38,287 bases of DNA from Amoebophrya sp. AT5.2 (GCA_005223375.1 RXOD01003904.1:1-38287), one strand, 5' to 3'; shown: positions 1 to 11,330, numbered from the stretch's first letter. Numbers and translations: made by a program. Notes: generated from the letters alone by a model not told the origin.

Positions 1-875
1 AGCGCGGTGATTCCGCAGCGTTCCTGGGCCCGCTTGCGGCGCACATAGCGAAATCCATCCTTTTCGATGACCATCGGGCGGCCGCTCATTGCCCCGCTGC
101 CGGGGGGCACCTGAATAAACTCATCATTCCGCAGTATTTCAACGCGAGCATTTGCCTCTCCAACTCCAACTCCTTTTGCTTCATCATCTGGTTCTGGTGC
201 ACTTGGAGGTATGCTCTCTGTCGGAGGGAGCACGACGAGCTGCTCGAGCACGTCGGAAAATTCCGCTTTCAGGAGCGCGATCTGCGCCGCGGTCAAGAGC
301 CGTGTCCAGCGATCGCTCAAACGCACTTTGCGATACTCGTGTTTGCTGTCCACGACGCTGCCGTCCTCTTGTTCGTAAGGCTCCAGCCCGAAAAGTGACG
401 CAGGGTGTGGCCTGTTACTTCTGTCATGAAGATCCAGGTGCACCTGCTCTTCAACTTCATCTTGCCACGGGCTTCTTGTGGTGAGGATGTCTCCCGAGCG
501 CGCACACACCACAAGGCCGGACTGCAGACTCGGGCCGCTGTCGCCGCCGTGGACGATCCCAGCAAAGTGCCCCACTTCGAGCACACCCGCATCGGTGTCG
601 TGCAAAACGCCGGAGCAGAACCGGCCATCCTGGAAGTACCCCGCAGCCTGTTGCTCATGGTGCGTCTGCAAACCAACCCCACACGGTCCTCGCCCCGCGC
701 AAAACTGACCCACATGACAGCAGTTCGGAGACTCGAATCGCCCCCAACCGTGCGGCAGCTCCCCAGCTGTATGGCCGTCATACGATATTCCCATTCCCGA
801 GTCGTGCCGCTCCGCGTCCATGGGGATGAATGTTTTCCTCGAACCGCCCTGCAGACCATAATCAATCACCGTCAT
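1..875 (-). CDS. MORN-like repeat protein, 3' end cut by the window edge
   Basis: An open frame runs from the ATG at 873-875 down to base 1 (291 codons) without a stop; an in-frame TAA at 912-914 lies upstream, so this ATG is the first available. The N-terminal 120 residues are rich in Gly, aromatic residues and Cys, with spaced pieces such as LPHGWGRF, AGYFQDGRFCSG and VLEVGHFAG that resemble degenerate MORN repeats (Y/F-x-G-x-x-x-G). The middle is charged and the C-terminal part has VIEKDGFRYVRRKR. MORN proteins usually tether membranes or cytoskeleton, but the repeats here are weak, so the family call is tentative. The coding call is firmer, because the other two frames on this strand break while this one stays open with GC-rich third positions. 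No intron was seen. The C-terminus is missing. Confidence 0.6.
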   Translation of the reverse strand, partial: MTVIDYGLQGGSRKTFIPMDAERHDSGMGISYDGHTAGELPHGWGRFESPNCCHVGQFCAGRGPCGVGLQTHHEQQAAGYFQDGRFCSGVLHDTDAGVLEVGHFAGIVHGGDSGPSLQSGLVVCARSGDILTTRSPWQDEVEEQVHLDLHDRSNRPHPASLFGLEPYEQEDGSVVDSKHEYRKVRLSDRWTRLLTAAQIALLKAEFSDVLEQLVVLPPTESIPPSAPEPDDEAKGVGVGEANARVEILRNDEFIQVPPGSGAMSGRPMVIEKDGFRYVRRKRAQERCGITA

Positions 876-2015
876 TCTCCACCTTGCACTGCCGGTGGTG
901 CGAGGAGGCACTTAGAGGACTGCGAGGGATTTATTCGACATACGGTAAAAATTAGTACGGACGGGCCGCTTGTTCCGTATAGCTCCGTGAGTCAGACGAG
1001 TATATCTTCCGTCGTGTGCTGGTAAGCCGCGTTATGTTGGGGCTGTCTGCTTCCGGATCTGTCTCTAGGTGGATTTAGTATAGTATACACGTTGTACGAA
1101 GTACGAAGTAGAAGCAGTTTTAAGGTAGCACTAAGCCTTTCCCTTTCTCTTGAGTTAAACAATAACAATTGAGCTCGCCCTTGCCACGATTTCGATCGCA
1201 TGCGTGCGTGGCAGATTCCTTGATCTCGTCAGTTCCACCTTCACCTCGCTCCTGTTGCAGGTGGATTGGACGATGCCATCTGATGGTGCGGTGATTGGAC
1301 GATGCGATGGGTGCGGTAGGACGCTTCACGCCGTCCGGTTCGACTTCGATCTCGAACCTTTACCTTTGTTGCGCTCTTGTATATCGAGACCCACTTCTTC
1401 ATCGTCTTCTTCATTGTTTTCGATGTGGATTGCGAGTACTAAGCGTTAATCCAGTGTTTCTAGTCGTGTCCTCGATGCGCTGCTGGCATTTGCGCTGCGA
1501 ATTCATTGATTCATGATCATATTCCGGAAGCCACTCAATCTCAACGCAAAATGGCTCATACACATACTGTCCACGTACAAATAAAACTTATTCTTTCGAC
1601 GTAGTCGTGATCAAACGAGCTAAGTATACAATCTAAATCTATCTCTGATTCTTAGAATGCAAGCCACTCCGCACACTTTGCGCCGCAGGAATTTTGATTA
1701 TCAGATAAATGATAGAGATGATCATCAACACGATCACCCCAAGCTCAAGGTCAAGGGCCCCGACTGTTACAACTCTTACTTGTGAATTACCTAGCTAGGA
1801 CGTCGACGTGGTAATGCTACTGCACTGGCACCATGTTCATGCCCCTGGCCCTGCGCGTGCTCTCTACTATCTCGAAGTTCGACGTCCTAGACTCGAACTC
1901 GAAGTCGAAGCCACTCGGTACTAGTACTCAAGAGGTCAAGAAAGAAGTAAGTACGGTTACGGTACTTCGTATTCATTCTCATTGATGATTCTGTCGCATC
2001 GTCGTCCACTCCACA
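876..2015. other. Intergenic stretch, no gene recognised
   Basis: About 1.1 kb between the MORN-like start and the ferric-reductase-like stop. Only short overlapping frames without recognisable motifs occur. A 13-base direct repeat (GATTGGACGATGC) appears near 1264 and 1286, and short GAAGT/CGAAG runs are scattered. It may hold the MORN-like gene's promoter and 5' UTR or an unrecognised 5' exon. Confidence 0.4.
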
Positions 2016-3683
2016 CTACACGCGCTGGTTTAGCAGTGCGCCGGAGTGTGCTATACCTTCAGTTCTTTGTTCATGTTGTTCATTTAATGGGTGCGCATAC
2101 GGCGTGGTCGTTCTCTTTCTGTTCATTTTCGTCTCGCCAAACTGAAGTAGCAATGCGAGTGCCACCGCGAATCCGGCCGCAAGTGCGAGCGGAGGGAATA
2201 CAAACGCCGAGTAGGTGTCCGCATTTCGCCGTCCCATGGTGACATTCCTTGCCTCCCATACCAAAGACAATCCAATGACGGCCCCCATCACGGCAATTGA
2301 CGCAGCCTTGCCGGAGCTGAGGGATGGAAGTACTCTGCGCTGCAAAAAATACTGCGTCTTGGCCTCCCTCTCCCAGACTGTGCACCTCGATGTTGTACTT
2401 TCGGCTGAGTGGAGCTGGAGGGGGTCAGACCCTAACTCTGCACTCCTCGTATTCGCTTCTCGAATCGTGTCCACCGCTGCACGCCCATCGTCCGGTCGAG
2501 AAGATGGCCGGCCTCCCACGCGGCTCGACGTCCACGCCCTGACCGCTGCTATCGCCACTGTTGGCACCAGCAGGAATATCGCGAACGGCCACCAATGTGC
2601 GGTCACGGTCACGAGCAACAAGATCGCCACCTTGCGGTGCCAGGTCTGGAAAAGCGCGCGACCTCCAAGTCCGAGCGGTGCAGCTGGGGAATGCCGCCAC
2701 CACGACAGCGCGGCGAGCAGAAGCACCAGCGCGAAGCACAACAGCCCCGTCAGGTAGATCAAGTTCTCTCCGTCGCTCAGGTCAGAAATCATCCACACCT
2801 CCTTGCGATACACAAACCAGATCAGCTCGCCGCCGCCGTGCAAGACAGCCAGAAGAACCGTGCTCCAACCTACGAACTTGTGCATCCCTAACAGCAGGCG
2901 ATGTTGGGGATGCACAAGTTCGTGGGCTGGAGCAGCCTCATTATTTTTTCCTGCTGCTGCTTTTGACACTGTCTTGGTAATCGCGGCAGCGGCGGAGAGG
3001 AGCGCGACGACACTCAGGTGCCACGACAGTGGATACGCGGCCGTGATCGCAAAAGCGAGTACGCGGTAGAAAATGTTTTTCTCGAAAAACTCGGCGGTCT
3101 CGTACTGGAGCAGCGGTAGCGCGAACCAAAAAACCGTGAGCGAAATCCACACTTTTGTGAACAAACCCAACAGCCACGCGGCTCTTTGTTCGTGCTTCGC
3201 GTTGTTCCCCATCTCTTCAACATCAGCGCTCCCGAGGGCATTCGCAGTGGCCGCTTGTCCACCTTGTTCTACTTCCCCCTCGCCTCGCTGTCGAGTCGGA
3301 AATGGCGTAATTTCACGCACTTCTTCCTCTGCGCCGGCGGCCAAGCCCCTCCTTCCCCACGCCGTCGCGCAAAGGTGCAACACCAGCCACCGCCCGGCGC
3401 ACCCGACAAGCACCGGCAGCGTCCAGGCGAGCAGCACTACCAGCGCGAACGGGGTAAACCCGAGGAAGGCGCCTTTGCGGAAGCAGTAGGGCGCTTCGGC
3501 GCCGCCCGCCGTGGTCCCGCAACCATCGTGCTCGTCCCACAGGTTGCAGAGGCCGCCGACCCCCCCGACGCCCCCCACGTCGTTCGCAAACCCGTAGTGC
3601 TCGAGGAAAACGAGCCGCAGGGGCTCGTACAAAACGGACACCGCCAGAAAACTGCACGCAGAAAGAACAGAAAGCCAGATCAT
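2016..3683 (-). CDS. Ferric-reductase-type transmembrane protein (bis-haem, no flavin domain)
   Basis: A single-exon 555-residue membrane protein. The first 30 residues form a signal anchor (MIWLSVLSACSFLAVSVL), followed by several hydrophobic segments. Two His pairs with 13 residues between them sit at about residues 257/271 (MHKFVGW...AVLHGG) and 348/362 (WHRKVAI...TAHWWP). This is the bis-haem ligand arrangement of ferric reductase-like transmembrane domains (NOX/FRE/STEAP superfamily). In that family the domain carries electrons across a membrane, usually from a C-terminal FAD/NAD(P) module. Here no flavin or nucleotide-binding domain follows; the protein ends with another membrane segment and a polar tail, so it may need a partner reductase or work like a cytochrome b-type protein. 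A 28-bp inverted repeat overlaps the first haem helix (see 2861-2934). The ATG is the first in the frame. Confidence 0.82.
   Translation of the reverse strand: MIWLSVLSACSFLAVSVLYEPLRLVFLEHYGFANDVGGVGGVGGLCNLWDEHDGCGTTAGGAEAPYCFRKGAFLGFTPFALVVLLAWTLPVLVGCAGRWLVLHLCATAWGRRGLAAGAEEEVREITPFPTRQRGEGEVEQGGQAATANALGSADVEEMGNNAKHEQRAAWLLGLFTKVWISLTVFWFALPLLQYETAEFFEKNIFYRVLAFAITAAYPLSWHLSVVALLSAAAAITKTVSKAAAGKNNEAAPAHELVHPQHRLLLGMHKFVGWSTVLLAVLHGGGELIWFVYRKEVWMISDLSDGENLIYLTGLLCFALVLLLAALSWWRHSPAAPLGLGGRALFQTWHRKVAILLLVTVTAHWWPFAIFLLVPTVAIAAVRAWTSSRVGGRPSSRPDDGRAAVDTIREANTRSAELGSDPLQLHSAESTTSRCTVWEREAKTQYFLQRRVLPSLSSGKAASIAVMGAVIGLSLVWEARNVTMGRRNADTYSAFVFPPLALAAGFAVALALLLQFGETKMNRKRTTTPYAHPLNEQHEQRTEGIAHSGALLNQRV
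2861..2934. repeat. Coding-region inverted repeat (28-bp arms, 18-nt loop)
   Basis: Arms 2861-2888 and 2907-2934 are reverse complements with two mismatches. On the coding strand the downstream arm encodes GMHKFVGWS, the conserved haem-ligand helix, and the upstream arm encodes PAHELVHPQ. The downstream arm is therefore probably the original and the upstream arm its inverted copy. Confidence 0.93.
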
Positions 3684-4109
3684 GCTTCCATGCCATCAGA
3701 TGCTGCGTTTTTACTGTTAAGTCCTTAAGTACTCCAAATGAATCTGGTTCCTTTCCATGAGCGAAGAGGAAGACGAAATGAAAAGATTGAAACTTCTTCT
3801 TGGTCGGTGTTTCTGCACCTCGTCAAGGATCTGCTCCCTCCATCGTAGGAAGATCCGCTCCAGTCGCTCAAGCCAGAGCCCTGTGCATGCCATGTGCTGT
3901 TGTTGATCTCGTCAGATGACGTTTTATATTATACGCGCGCAGATGAACTTCAACTTGAACTCGAGCTTCCTCATCCTCGCGCTCGCTCTTACAGGGAGCT
4001 AGGAGATGGAGAAGCGACGGAGAACACAACTCCCTCGCGTCAAAAAATTCCGACTGCTCTCGTCCATGCACATCCACCTCCTGGATTTATTGGATATTTC
4101 TCGCTTTCG
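3684..4109. other. Intergenic stretch, no gene recognised
   Basis: About 430 bases between the START gene stop and the ferric-reductase-like ATG. Short frames only. It presumably carries the 3' UTR of the START gene and the 5' region of its downstream neighbour. Confidence 0.4.
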
Positions 4110-6356
4110 TCAGTCAAGCCCGCACAGGTTTTCGACTAGTTCTCGCAGTCTTTCTTTTGGTATTGGTTGCACCGGCTCCTTCGCCATGAATTTCTGGCAC
4201 TCCTTGTTCAATTTCTGTGCCCACTGCCTCGGTATGCTCGCGACCACGAGAGACACCGCCGCGCTCGGGATGCTGCCCCCCGGATTGCTGTCCGTGATCG
4301 CGCGGAATTTGGTGGTGCCCGGAACTCTATGCAGAGGAAACTATTGTCCCATCAGACCCATCGCTCATGAAGAAGAACACGGTCACCGACGGACCTGCCG
4401 ACTTCTAGTCGTAGTCTCTCGTTATGGCTACCTGTGAGCTACGGGGAGCTGCCGATTGGCAACAGGCGCCTTGATTCGGAACCCGAGCAGAAGCTTTCCC
4501 CCATACTAAGCTGTGTCCCAACAATGACACGGCTTGGCACCTACGACCCACCGCCACCCCAAAGGAAAAAATAACAATAAGTACGTCCCGGGCCGATTGA
4601 TGCCATGATTCGGTCTGGGACCTATTTCCTCTGCATACACCGGGCCGGGCTCCAACGTGTTCCCGCTCATGAAGACGTTGACGCGGACCTGCTTCCCCGT
4701 CGGCGGGTAAACGTGGTCCCGGGACGCAGTGCTCCGCTCGTACGCCAGGTAGGGATATCTGTGGCGCGTGGGAGTTTCCGCGAAAAGAAAAACTTTGACT
4801 CACTTTCAGCAATTATTGCCGCATTAGCATAACACCCATCGTCTATATCCCGGAGCCGCTCGGCGATGAACTCACTGTCGCAATACTTATCTTGGGGGCG
4901 GTGCGGAGAGCTCGATGTTCGCTATCACTTCGCAAAGGCAAACTCAAAACCAAAGAAATATGGAAGAATACTTGAACGCCGGCACGCAGCGCGAGTCTCT
5001 GTAGCGGATGATTTCCCGGTTGCTGAAGCCCATCACCGGGGATTTGATGAGCACGCGTTCGATGCCCCGGTAGTAGTCCCCCTCGATCATCTCGTCGAGC
5101 AAGAAGTTGTCCTCCCACTGCATCCTCAGTTTCACGTTCTGCACCAAATGGAACACAACTTCGGGCGGCGCCTGGATCACGCTCTCTGCGCAGAAGAACA
5201 GCACGCGCTCGGGCTTCATCAACGCATTCACATTTCTCATCGAAGATTTATTTTGGGGGAGGCGGTTGGGGTTGTGCTTCTGATTCGGGTTCTGCTTGCC
5301 GATGTTGCTGACCCTCGCCCAGTTCGAGTTCAGCGAGGACGAAGACGATGACCCCCCCAGGGTCAGGTTCGGGTGCTTCATCGTCGTCCCCGGGCCTCCC
5401 GCGGCGCCCCCGGGAGATAGTGTCGGCGATCCGGGGCACGACAGCGCGCCAGCTTCTACCCGTGTTGAAGCACCTCCTCCACCACCACCGTCACCTCCTC
5501 CTCCACCGCCGATTTCGATGAACCGCTTCCAGACCCTGCACTCGGCGCGGTCCAGGGCGAGGGTCCACTGCTTCTGGTTGTTCTGGAAGTAGTCCATAAA
5601 CTGCAGCACGTAACCGATCTCCTCGTCGGGGTGGAGGGGAGTGGCCACACGGGTGGCGGTCGGCGTGTTCATCATGTTCAGCAACGAACCAAAGCCCCCA
5701 CGACCACTTCTACTCGTCTCAGAGGAAAGCAGAACCTGTCCCGGGGACGCCGGATTGTACTCATACGGAGAGTAGTAGGCACCACCTGAGCGACAGCGAT
5801 CGATATTTAATCTTCGAGGAATTTTCATCGAGGGAAGGGAAACCGACCCCATCATGACTACTACTCATGATCATCAGAAGCTGCATATTCACTTGTTTTA
5901 TTGTAGCAGTGTTTTAGTTTTTTAGAAGGTGAAACAAGGCCCCCCTCGTCTCCTCGCTGTAGACGTGCACCAGGTGTCTACTGGCTACTGCGGCTTCCGT
6001 GTTTAAACGAAGACAACAGAAGCCCCTCGACAATAAAGAACAAGCCAAAGGAAGGCACCTCTCCGCAGTTCCTCTGCTTCGGAGTCCTCTTCTCGCACCG
6101 AGTAGAAGACGTCGCTGTCGTCGTCCTCGCCACCATCTGCGTCGGAATAGCTGCCGGCGGTCCGCCACCCGGCCTGGAATCCGCGGCCCGCCCCGCGCTT
6201 GCCCGCCTTCCCGCCTGCCCGGCTCAGCCGCCCTCCCTTGGCCCCTGCTGACGTTTTGCCACCGCGATTGGGGTCCACGCCCACCTCGGCCGGAGTGCCA
6301 AAAGTAGAGCCCCGGCTGCGCGCCTCACGCAGCGAACCGCCGAAACAACACGGCAT
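4110..6356 (-). CDS. START-domain lipid-binding protein, four exons
   Basis: Exons 6356-6059, 5785-4972, 4758-4585 and 4326-4110 join with matching phases to 501 codons including TGA. All three introns (273, 213 and 258 nt) are GT-AG. The N-terminus (MPCCFGG) leads into a Gly/Arg-rich stretch and an acidic patch (DADGGEDDDSDVFYSVREE). A linker with poly-Gly and poly-Ser follows. The C-terminal half resembles a START domain: AESVIQAPPEVVFHLV, WEDNFLLDEMIEG, MGFSNREIIRYRDSR, VRVNVFMSGNTLEPGP, then TKFRAITDSNPGGSIP and a C-terminal helix (VSLVVASIPRQWAQKLNKE). START domains bind a single lipid or sterol in a hydrophobic pocket for transfer or sensing. No membrane segment is seen, so it is probably cytosolic or peripheral; the N-terminal Cys pair could be acylated. 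The first-exon join (6059/5785) is the least certain, though both sides have a GGTGCC-like boundary and the phase fits. Confidence 0.78.
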
Positions 6357-7027
6357 CCGGCGGCCGAAGGAACGGAACGAAGTATAAAGGAGCTTCGTAA
6401 GTTTAAGTAAGAAGTAAGTATGCCTCTAAGTTTGAGAACTTGCTTCTACTGCTCGCTCGATTTTTCTACAACCAAGAGTATAAAAGAGTGCCGTGTAGCA
6501 ACAGAAAATCAAATTTTCCTACGATTGCACACCGAGGATCGACAGGGGGTCCGTGGCAATTTGCAGCATGTGCAAGGACAGGCAGGGACACTCAGGTCAT
6601 CACCGCCACCGCCCCGGTGAAAAATTATAAATAAGCGATCCGAAGCAACAAAAAACCAAATAAGTAAAGTAGTTGGTGCCCGCTTCCGCCCAGTTGTGGA
6701 GGTATTATAATGCAACCGTCCGCGTCAGACTCAGTTTGTTCCGAGTCAGCCAAATAGTATGAAAAGGTACTGGTGCTGCTCCTGCTGCGCCAAGATGCCC
6801 TACGCCCGTTCCAAGCGTGAAGTTGAAACGCAAGGTACGACAACCGATGCTGTACATCTTGGTTCATCACAAGCGGTGACTACAACACACGACCACCGCG
6901 AATCGCGTGTTTAAAAAAGTACTCATCTTGTGCGGCCGCGCCGGCGTTCATTCCAACTTCAATTCCAATGCAATATCACATCGGACAGAATGCAGCTTTG
7001 CTTTGCAGAATGTGAATTAATAGGTTT
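6357..7027. other. Intergenic stretch, no gene recognised
   Basis: About 670 bases, more AT-rich than the genes beside it, between the kinesin stop and the START gene ATG. Repeated GTAAGTA-like strings occur at 6400-6420. No convincing exon. Confidence 0.4.
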
Positions 7028-10000
7028 TCACTGCGACTGCCCGCGCGAGGCAGAGCGCATCCGCTTTGTGGTTGCCTCGAGATCGAGTTTTATCCGGGGG
7101 AGGGGTCGGGACCTTGTTGTGCGGGGACCACTGCTCCCACCTCCGCCGGTTGTAATTCCACCACCACGTTGCTTAGAGACCAGGTCCACCTCCATCACCC
7201 CACCTGCAATTGTGGTCGTCGAGGATCCGGCCACCGACGCTGTAAGCGCGCTGCTGGTTCTTGATCTTGTTCCGTCGGAATGTTGATCCTGTTGTGCGGG
7301 GGCGATCATCTGACTCTCAGCACCGCCTGCCGCTGCGTGCCGCTGCTCCTGCGGATGATCCGATTTCGGTGGATCCACGATTTCTACAGGTTGTTGACCA
7401 CGACCTCGCGCTGCAGTCGCCGCGGCCGCGGGGTAGTGCGATTTCTTCTTCTGCTGCGGTTGCTTTCCCGATAGCATGGCGGCTTGCAACACCTCCAAGG
7501 ACGGCAGCGCCTTCCGGGCGGCTCCTGAAGTAGAAGTTGCAGAGATTGCCCCGGGCGTTTTGACGGCGCGAGCAGCCACTTGCGCTGACTCGCTGCTCGC
7601 GCCGTCGAGCTCGTCTGGCGCGACGAGGGGGCGCGTCTTCCTTGGCTCATCCGTCGTGGTCTTCCGCTGTCCTGCCCTCACAGGCTGCACCAGCACAGCG
7701 TCATCTTCCACCTGTACAGCGGCTACTTCTGCATCGGTCGGGGGTACTTCAACTTGTACATGTACTTCTTCAGTCACTAGATCTGCAGAGGATAGCAAAT
7801 CCGGAGTGGGTTCCGCGGAATAGGGTGTGAACCGGGTTCGCCTGGCCTTCCGCCGCCGCTCAATTACCGCGTCCAAGTGCTCCTTCATCTTCTCCAAATC
7901 CACCCGATCTTGCTGTTTTGGGTTGTCGTCGACGATGTTGTGGGTGTGCTGGCCGCCGCCCTCAACCTCGTGATCGACATCTTCGAGATCGTGTACGTGT
8001 TCGTCTCCCTCAGCCTCGGACGGCAAATCACTTCGGTTGATGCGCGTCAATTCTTCTTCTTGATCTTCTTGTCCTCGACCCGGCGTTGTTCTTTGCCGAG
8101 GGAGGGGCGCAAAAGGCGGAAGTTTCTTATGCTGGTGCGCAGCTGTCGCAGCGCCTCCGCCTGATGTAGTCGTGGCCCGTGAGGACGACGAAGCGGAGGA
8201 TCCGCCTGTCTGCAGGAGCCGCTGGTGCGACAGAACGTCCGCTCCTCCTGGATCAAGGACGGTCGCTGTTGCAGCTGGTGGGGGGATTCCCGCGGTTAAA
8301 AGCACGGTGTTCGGCGTACTGAGCTGCCTCGACGACGGCACCTGTTGCAACGGCGTGCCGGTGCCGCACGTCGACGTCCCGGTATAATTACCTCCTCCGC
8401 GTGGCGACATGGAGGACCACGGGGACATGCCCCGCCGCTCCATGCTCGAAAAAGCCGCGTGCTTGATCAGGTCCTCGCTCAGATTTTTCTGCCAGGCAGC
8501 GTACTGCCGGAGGCCGCGAATCTCGTCCAGCACCTGCTTCGCCTTCCCGCCAAGCGCCGGATCAGACGCGAGCACACCATCAATGGATCCAGACAAAGGG
8601 GGCGGAAGGGTAGACCTGGAGAATTTCGCGAAAAAAATCACCGACAGAATCGCACGAGTAAATCACCGTCGCACCTGCAAGATGCTGCACAGCACGTTTG
8701 TATCATCACACGGCGATCAAGAACATCAACATCAAAGAACAATACTTACACTGTCGTGCTGGTAGTGGAAAAATTTGAAAAAAAATATTGATGTGCCGGT
8801 AGTGCTACTGCTACTGCATAAATATAGATACGCGTCGCTGCTTGTCGCGACCTCGACGGCTTCGAGAAACTGGGTAACGAAGGCCTTTCCCCCAATAGAG
8901 TCGGTAGCTTCGTCTCCCGCTGTCGATCGATATCCTCTTCCGCCGGCGAGTCCTGATGAAGATGATGGCGCTCCTCCTGGTAGTCCTGTTGATGGCGGTC
9001 GCGGGGGTTTCAGTGCGTGCGCCAGCTCGATTGGCCTCATCTGTTGATGGCCTTCTGACGACGGGCCAGTCAGACCACGCGGCGACGGCGGGCTGGTCAG
9101 AAACAGGGCCCCGACTGCCGAATTCTCGTCGAAGAACTGCGTCTGATCCGTTACGATCTTGGGCAATCCAAGGCTCGCCCAAGATCGTAACGGATCAGAC
9201 GCAGTTCCCTCTGCGTCCGGCTCCGCCCCCGCGCCCGCCGCGTCTTGGAGGTTTATTGCGGTTGCCTGCTCGTTAGTCGCGTCGAGGGCGACGAGAGATG
9301 TGGTCCTAGTACTTGTGCGCGACGACGACGAGGGGTCTTGCATCATCATGATGTTCAACCGAGTGGGCTGTTCTTCGGATGACATGTAGTTTCTTGATGG
9401 GTGTGTCATGGCCGCTGCAACTCCATTCCCATTTTCGCTTCTTTCTTCCCCCGAGCAATCCTCTTCCGCTTCATGTTGATCTCTTGCGCTTGCACCGAAC
9501 ACGGCTGGCTCCCGAGCTAGCGAGGAAGCACCAGGATTAAAGGCCCCACCACCAGCACCGACCGCCGCCGGGGGGGCCGCGGTCGTTAAGAAGGACTGCA
9601 CCAGTCGCTCCAGCTGGTTTTTCTCTTCCCGCAGCTTCACCACTTCCGCGCGCAGTAAAGTTACTTCTTCCCCCGGAGGCGGACAAGCCCGCCCGTTCTC
9701 GGAGGCGGACAAGCCCGCCCGCCGCGGCTGGACGATTTTTTTGCACCGCGCGGCGAAGCCCAGCGTCGAGACCGTTTCCGAGACGCTGTGGCGCTCGCGA
9801 CTCACCGTGCACAGTACCCGCACGCGGCTCGGCCACCGCATGGCGTCCCAGAGGAGTTTGGTCAGCTTCGACTCCCGCCAAGGGACGAAGCCGCGAGAAG
9901 TCTGCGACTTCGACTTGGCGAGGGAGTTTACCACGTTGCCCAACGCGGCCAACGACGCGTTGATGGCCTTCGCCTCGCTCATCTTCCGCTCCTGGTCTTC

Positions 10001-11330
10001 AAGCAGATTCCCCCCCACGTTGGTTCGCTCCGACCCGGCCAAGTCCACCAAAACGAGCCGGGACCACTTGTTCGCTCTCTCGTCACCAGGCTGTGTCTGA
10101 TGCAAGGACGAGCGCGACGAGGAGGAGGCAGCGCGGCTTCTGCTTCTTTCCTTCCTCGGAAGCAACCCGGGCTGCAGAAGATGTGCCTCCGGTTCTTCCT
10201 CCGCACCAACGGTTGCAGGAGGATCAGGAGCTTCTCCTTCGGAAGTTGTCGCAAGCGGTACTTCTAGATCAAGATCCTTATGAAGATCTACAACTTGGTT
10301 ATTTCCTCGCTGCCGCACGTGCAGCGTGAGAAGCACGTGGCTGCGGCTGGAGAGGTGCTTGCTGAGGCCCAGCAGTTTCAGGTCTTCGTCGGTGCGCGGC
10401 GCCAGGTGGAGGCCCAGGTGGCGGTGGTCGGCGATCTCCGCCAGCGGCGTGCCGGCCGACGTCCGCAGGTGCACCTCGCCCACGTAGCGGTTGCGTAGCG
10501 CCAGGTCCAGGATCTCTGCCGCGTCGGCGTAGGACTCCACCTCGACCAGAGTGCTGCCCTCGACCATCACCCCCACCCCCGGCACCTCGCGCAGCTGCAG
10601 CTTCTTGCCGGCGCAAAACAAGTCGTAAACCTGGTCCAAATACACCTGCAGAAACTCCAGACGCACCTCCACATTTTTGGGAGTAGATGAAGATGATCCA
10701 CCTCCCAGCAAGGCCGCGAGGCAGAAGGGCACAATCCCTCGCTGGTCGGCGGCTTCACAATGTCCGGGGCCCTGCGGCTGGCCGCCGAGTAAACCCATGG
10801 TGTGCGTCTTGCCACTGCCCGTCTGGCCATAACAAAGCACAGCACCCGTGTCGCCGCGAACAACCTTGAGAAAAATTTCGATCACCGGCATTCGACTCCG
10901 ACATCGACCTGAGTTGGGTCCTCAGTAAGGGAGGAGCTCGTCGAGCAGCGCTACAAAACCAAAAGCTTCTAGATATTGCAGCTACAGACGAGCGAGGGAG
11001 GAGAGCAAAATCGAAAAAGTCGTAGAAGAAGTTCTGAGAACGCGGAACCTGTTGCACGAGGTTTCCGACGAACTGCTGGGCGACGGCGTCGTTCGTCGCG
11101 GTGGGGTGAAACACGTGGTCGAACGCGTAGTCGCGATGCTGCTGGCTCACCGGCGACTCCACGCGCACGCATTTCCCTTCCGCAAACACGAACGGTGTTG
11201 CGCCATCCCCGCCCGAGGTTGACGTTGAGGAGAGACACGGCTTCAGACGCACACCCACCTGCACAGTCGAGGAGCCCCTGCAGCTACCGCCGCGTCGAGC
11301 CACAGAACTGCTCCGGGAAGAAGCAGACAT
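7028..11330 (-). CDS. Kinesin-like motor protein, N-terminal motor, three exons
   Basis: Exons 11330-11042, 10908-8832 and 8615-7028 close in phase to 1318 codons. Introns are 133 nt (GTTCTC...CTCAG) and 216 nt (GTATCT...CTCCAG). The motor is at the N-terminus: QVGVRLKP near residue 25, AFDHVFHP, P-loop GQTGSGKTHTM (about residue 125), switch I SSRSHVLLTLHV (about 285), switch II LVLVDLAGSERT (about 386), then INASLAALGNVVNSLAK and WRESKLTKLLWDAM. All nucleotide-contact motifs are intact, so an active microtubule ATPase is expected. A short heptad-like region follows (LRAEVVKLREEKNQLERLV), then long Ser/Gly/Pro-rich disorder. Exon 3 begins with a short helical part (AKQVLDEIRGLRQYAAWQKN). The subfamily cannot be told. 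A 31-bp perfect inverted repeat lies in the disordered tail. The exon 1/2 join follows phase and GT-AG only; GTAAGT at 8746-8741 is an alternative donor for intron 2, but its phase does not fit. Confidence 0.9.
9134..9207. repeat. Coding-region inverted repeat (31-bp perfect arms, 12-nt loop)
   Basis: Arms 9134-9164 and 9177-9207 are perfect reverse complements inside kinesin exon 2. Both arms are read in frame: the upstream arm gives TASDPLRSWA and the downstream arm LPKIVTDQTQF. Perfect identity implies recent origin or active maintenance. Confidence 0.96.
9675..9721. repeat. Short direct duplication in kinesin coding region
   Basis: A 21-base unit (GGAGGCGGACAAGCCCGCCC plus G) occurs at 9675-9695 and 9701-9721, just after the motor domain. 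It encodes Arg/Gly/Cys/Pro-rich sequence. Probably replication slippage. Confidence 0.85.

Noticed and set aside
405..1025. Plus-strand frame of 206 codons at the left end
   Set aside because: It overlaps the minus-strand MORN-like frame, runs into sequence without motifs and has poorer codon bias.
4405..4812. 135-codon minus-strand open frame in the START gene region
   Set aside because: It is the wrong frame over START exon 2; the neighbouring frame carries the START motifs and joins in phase with exons 1 and 3.
8741..8746. GTAAGT as the donor of kinesin intron 2
   Set aside because: It is a strong consensus, but its phase does not match the CTCCAG acceptor at 8616-8621. The GTATCT donor at 8831 closes in phase and gives a smooth protein.
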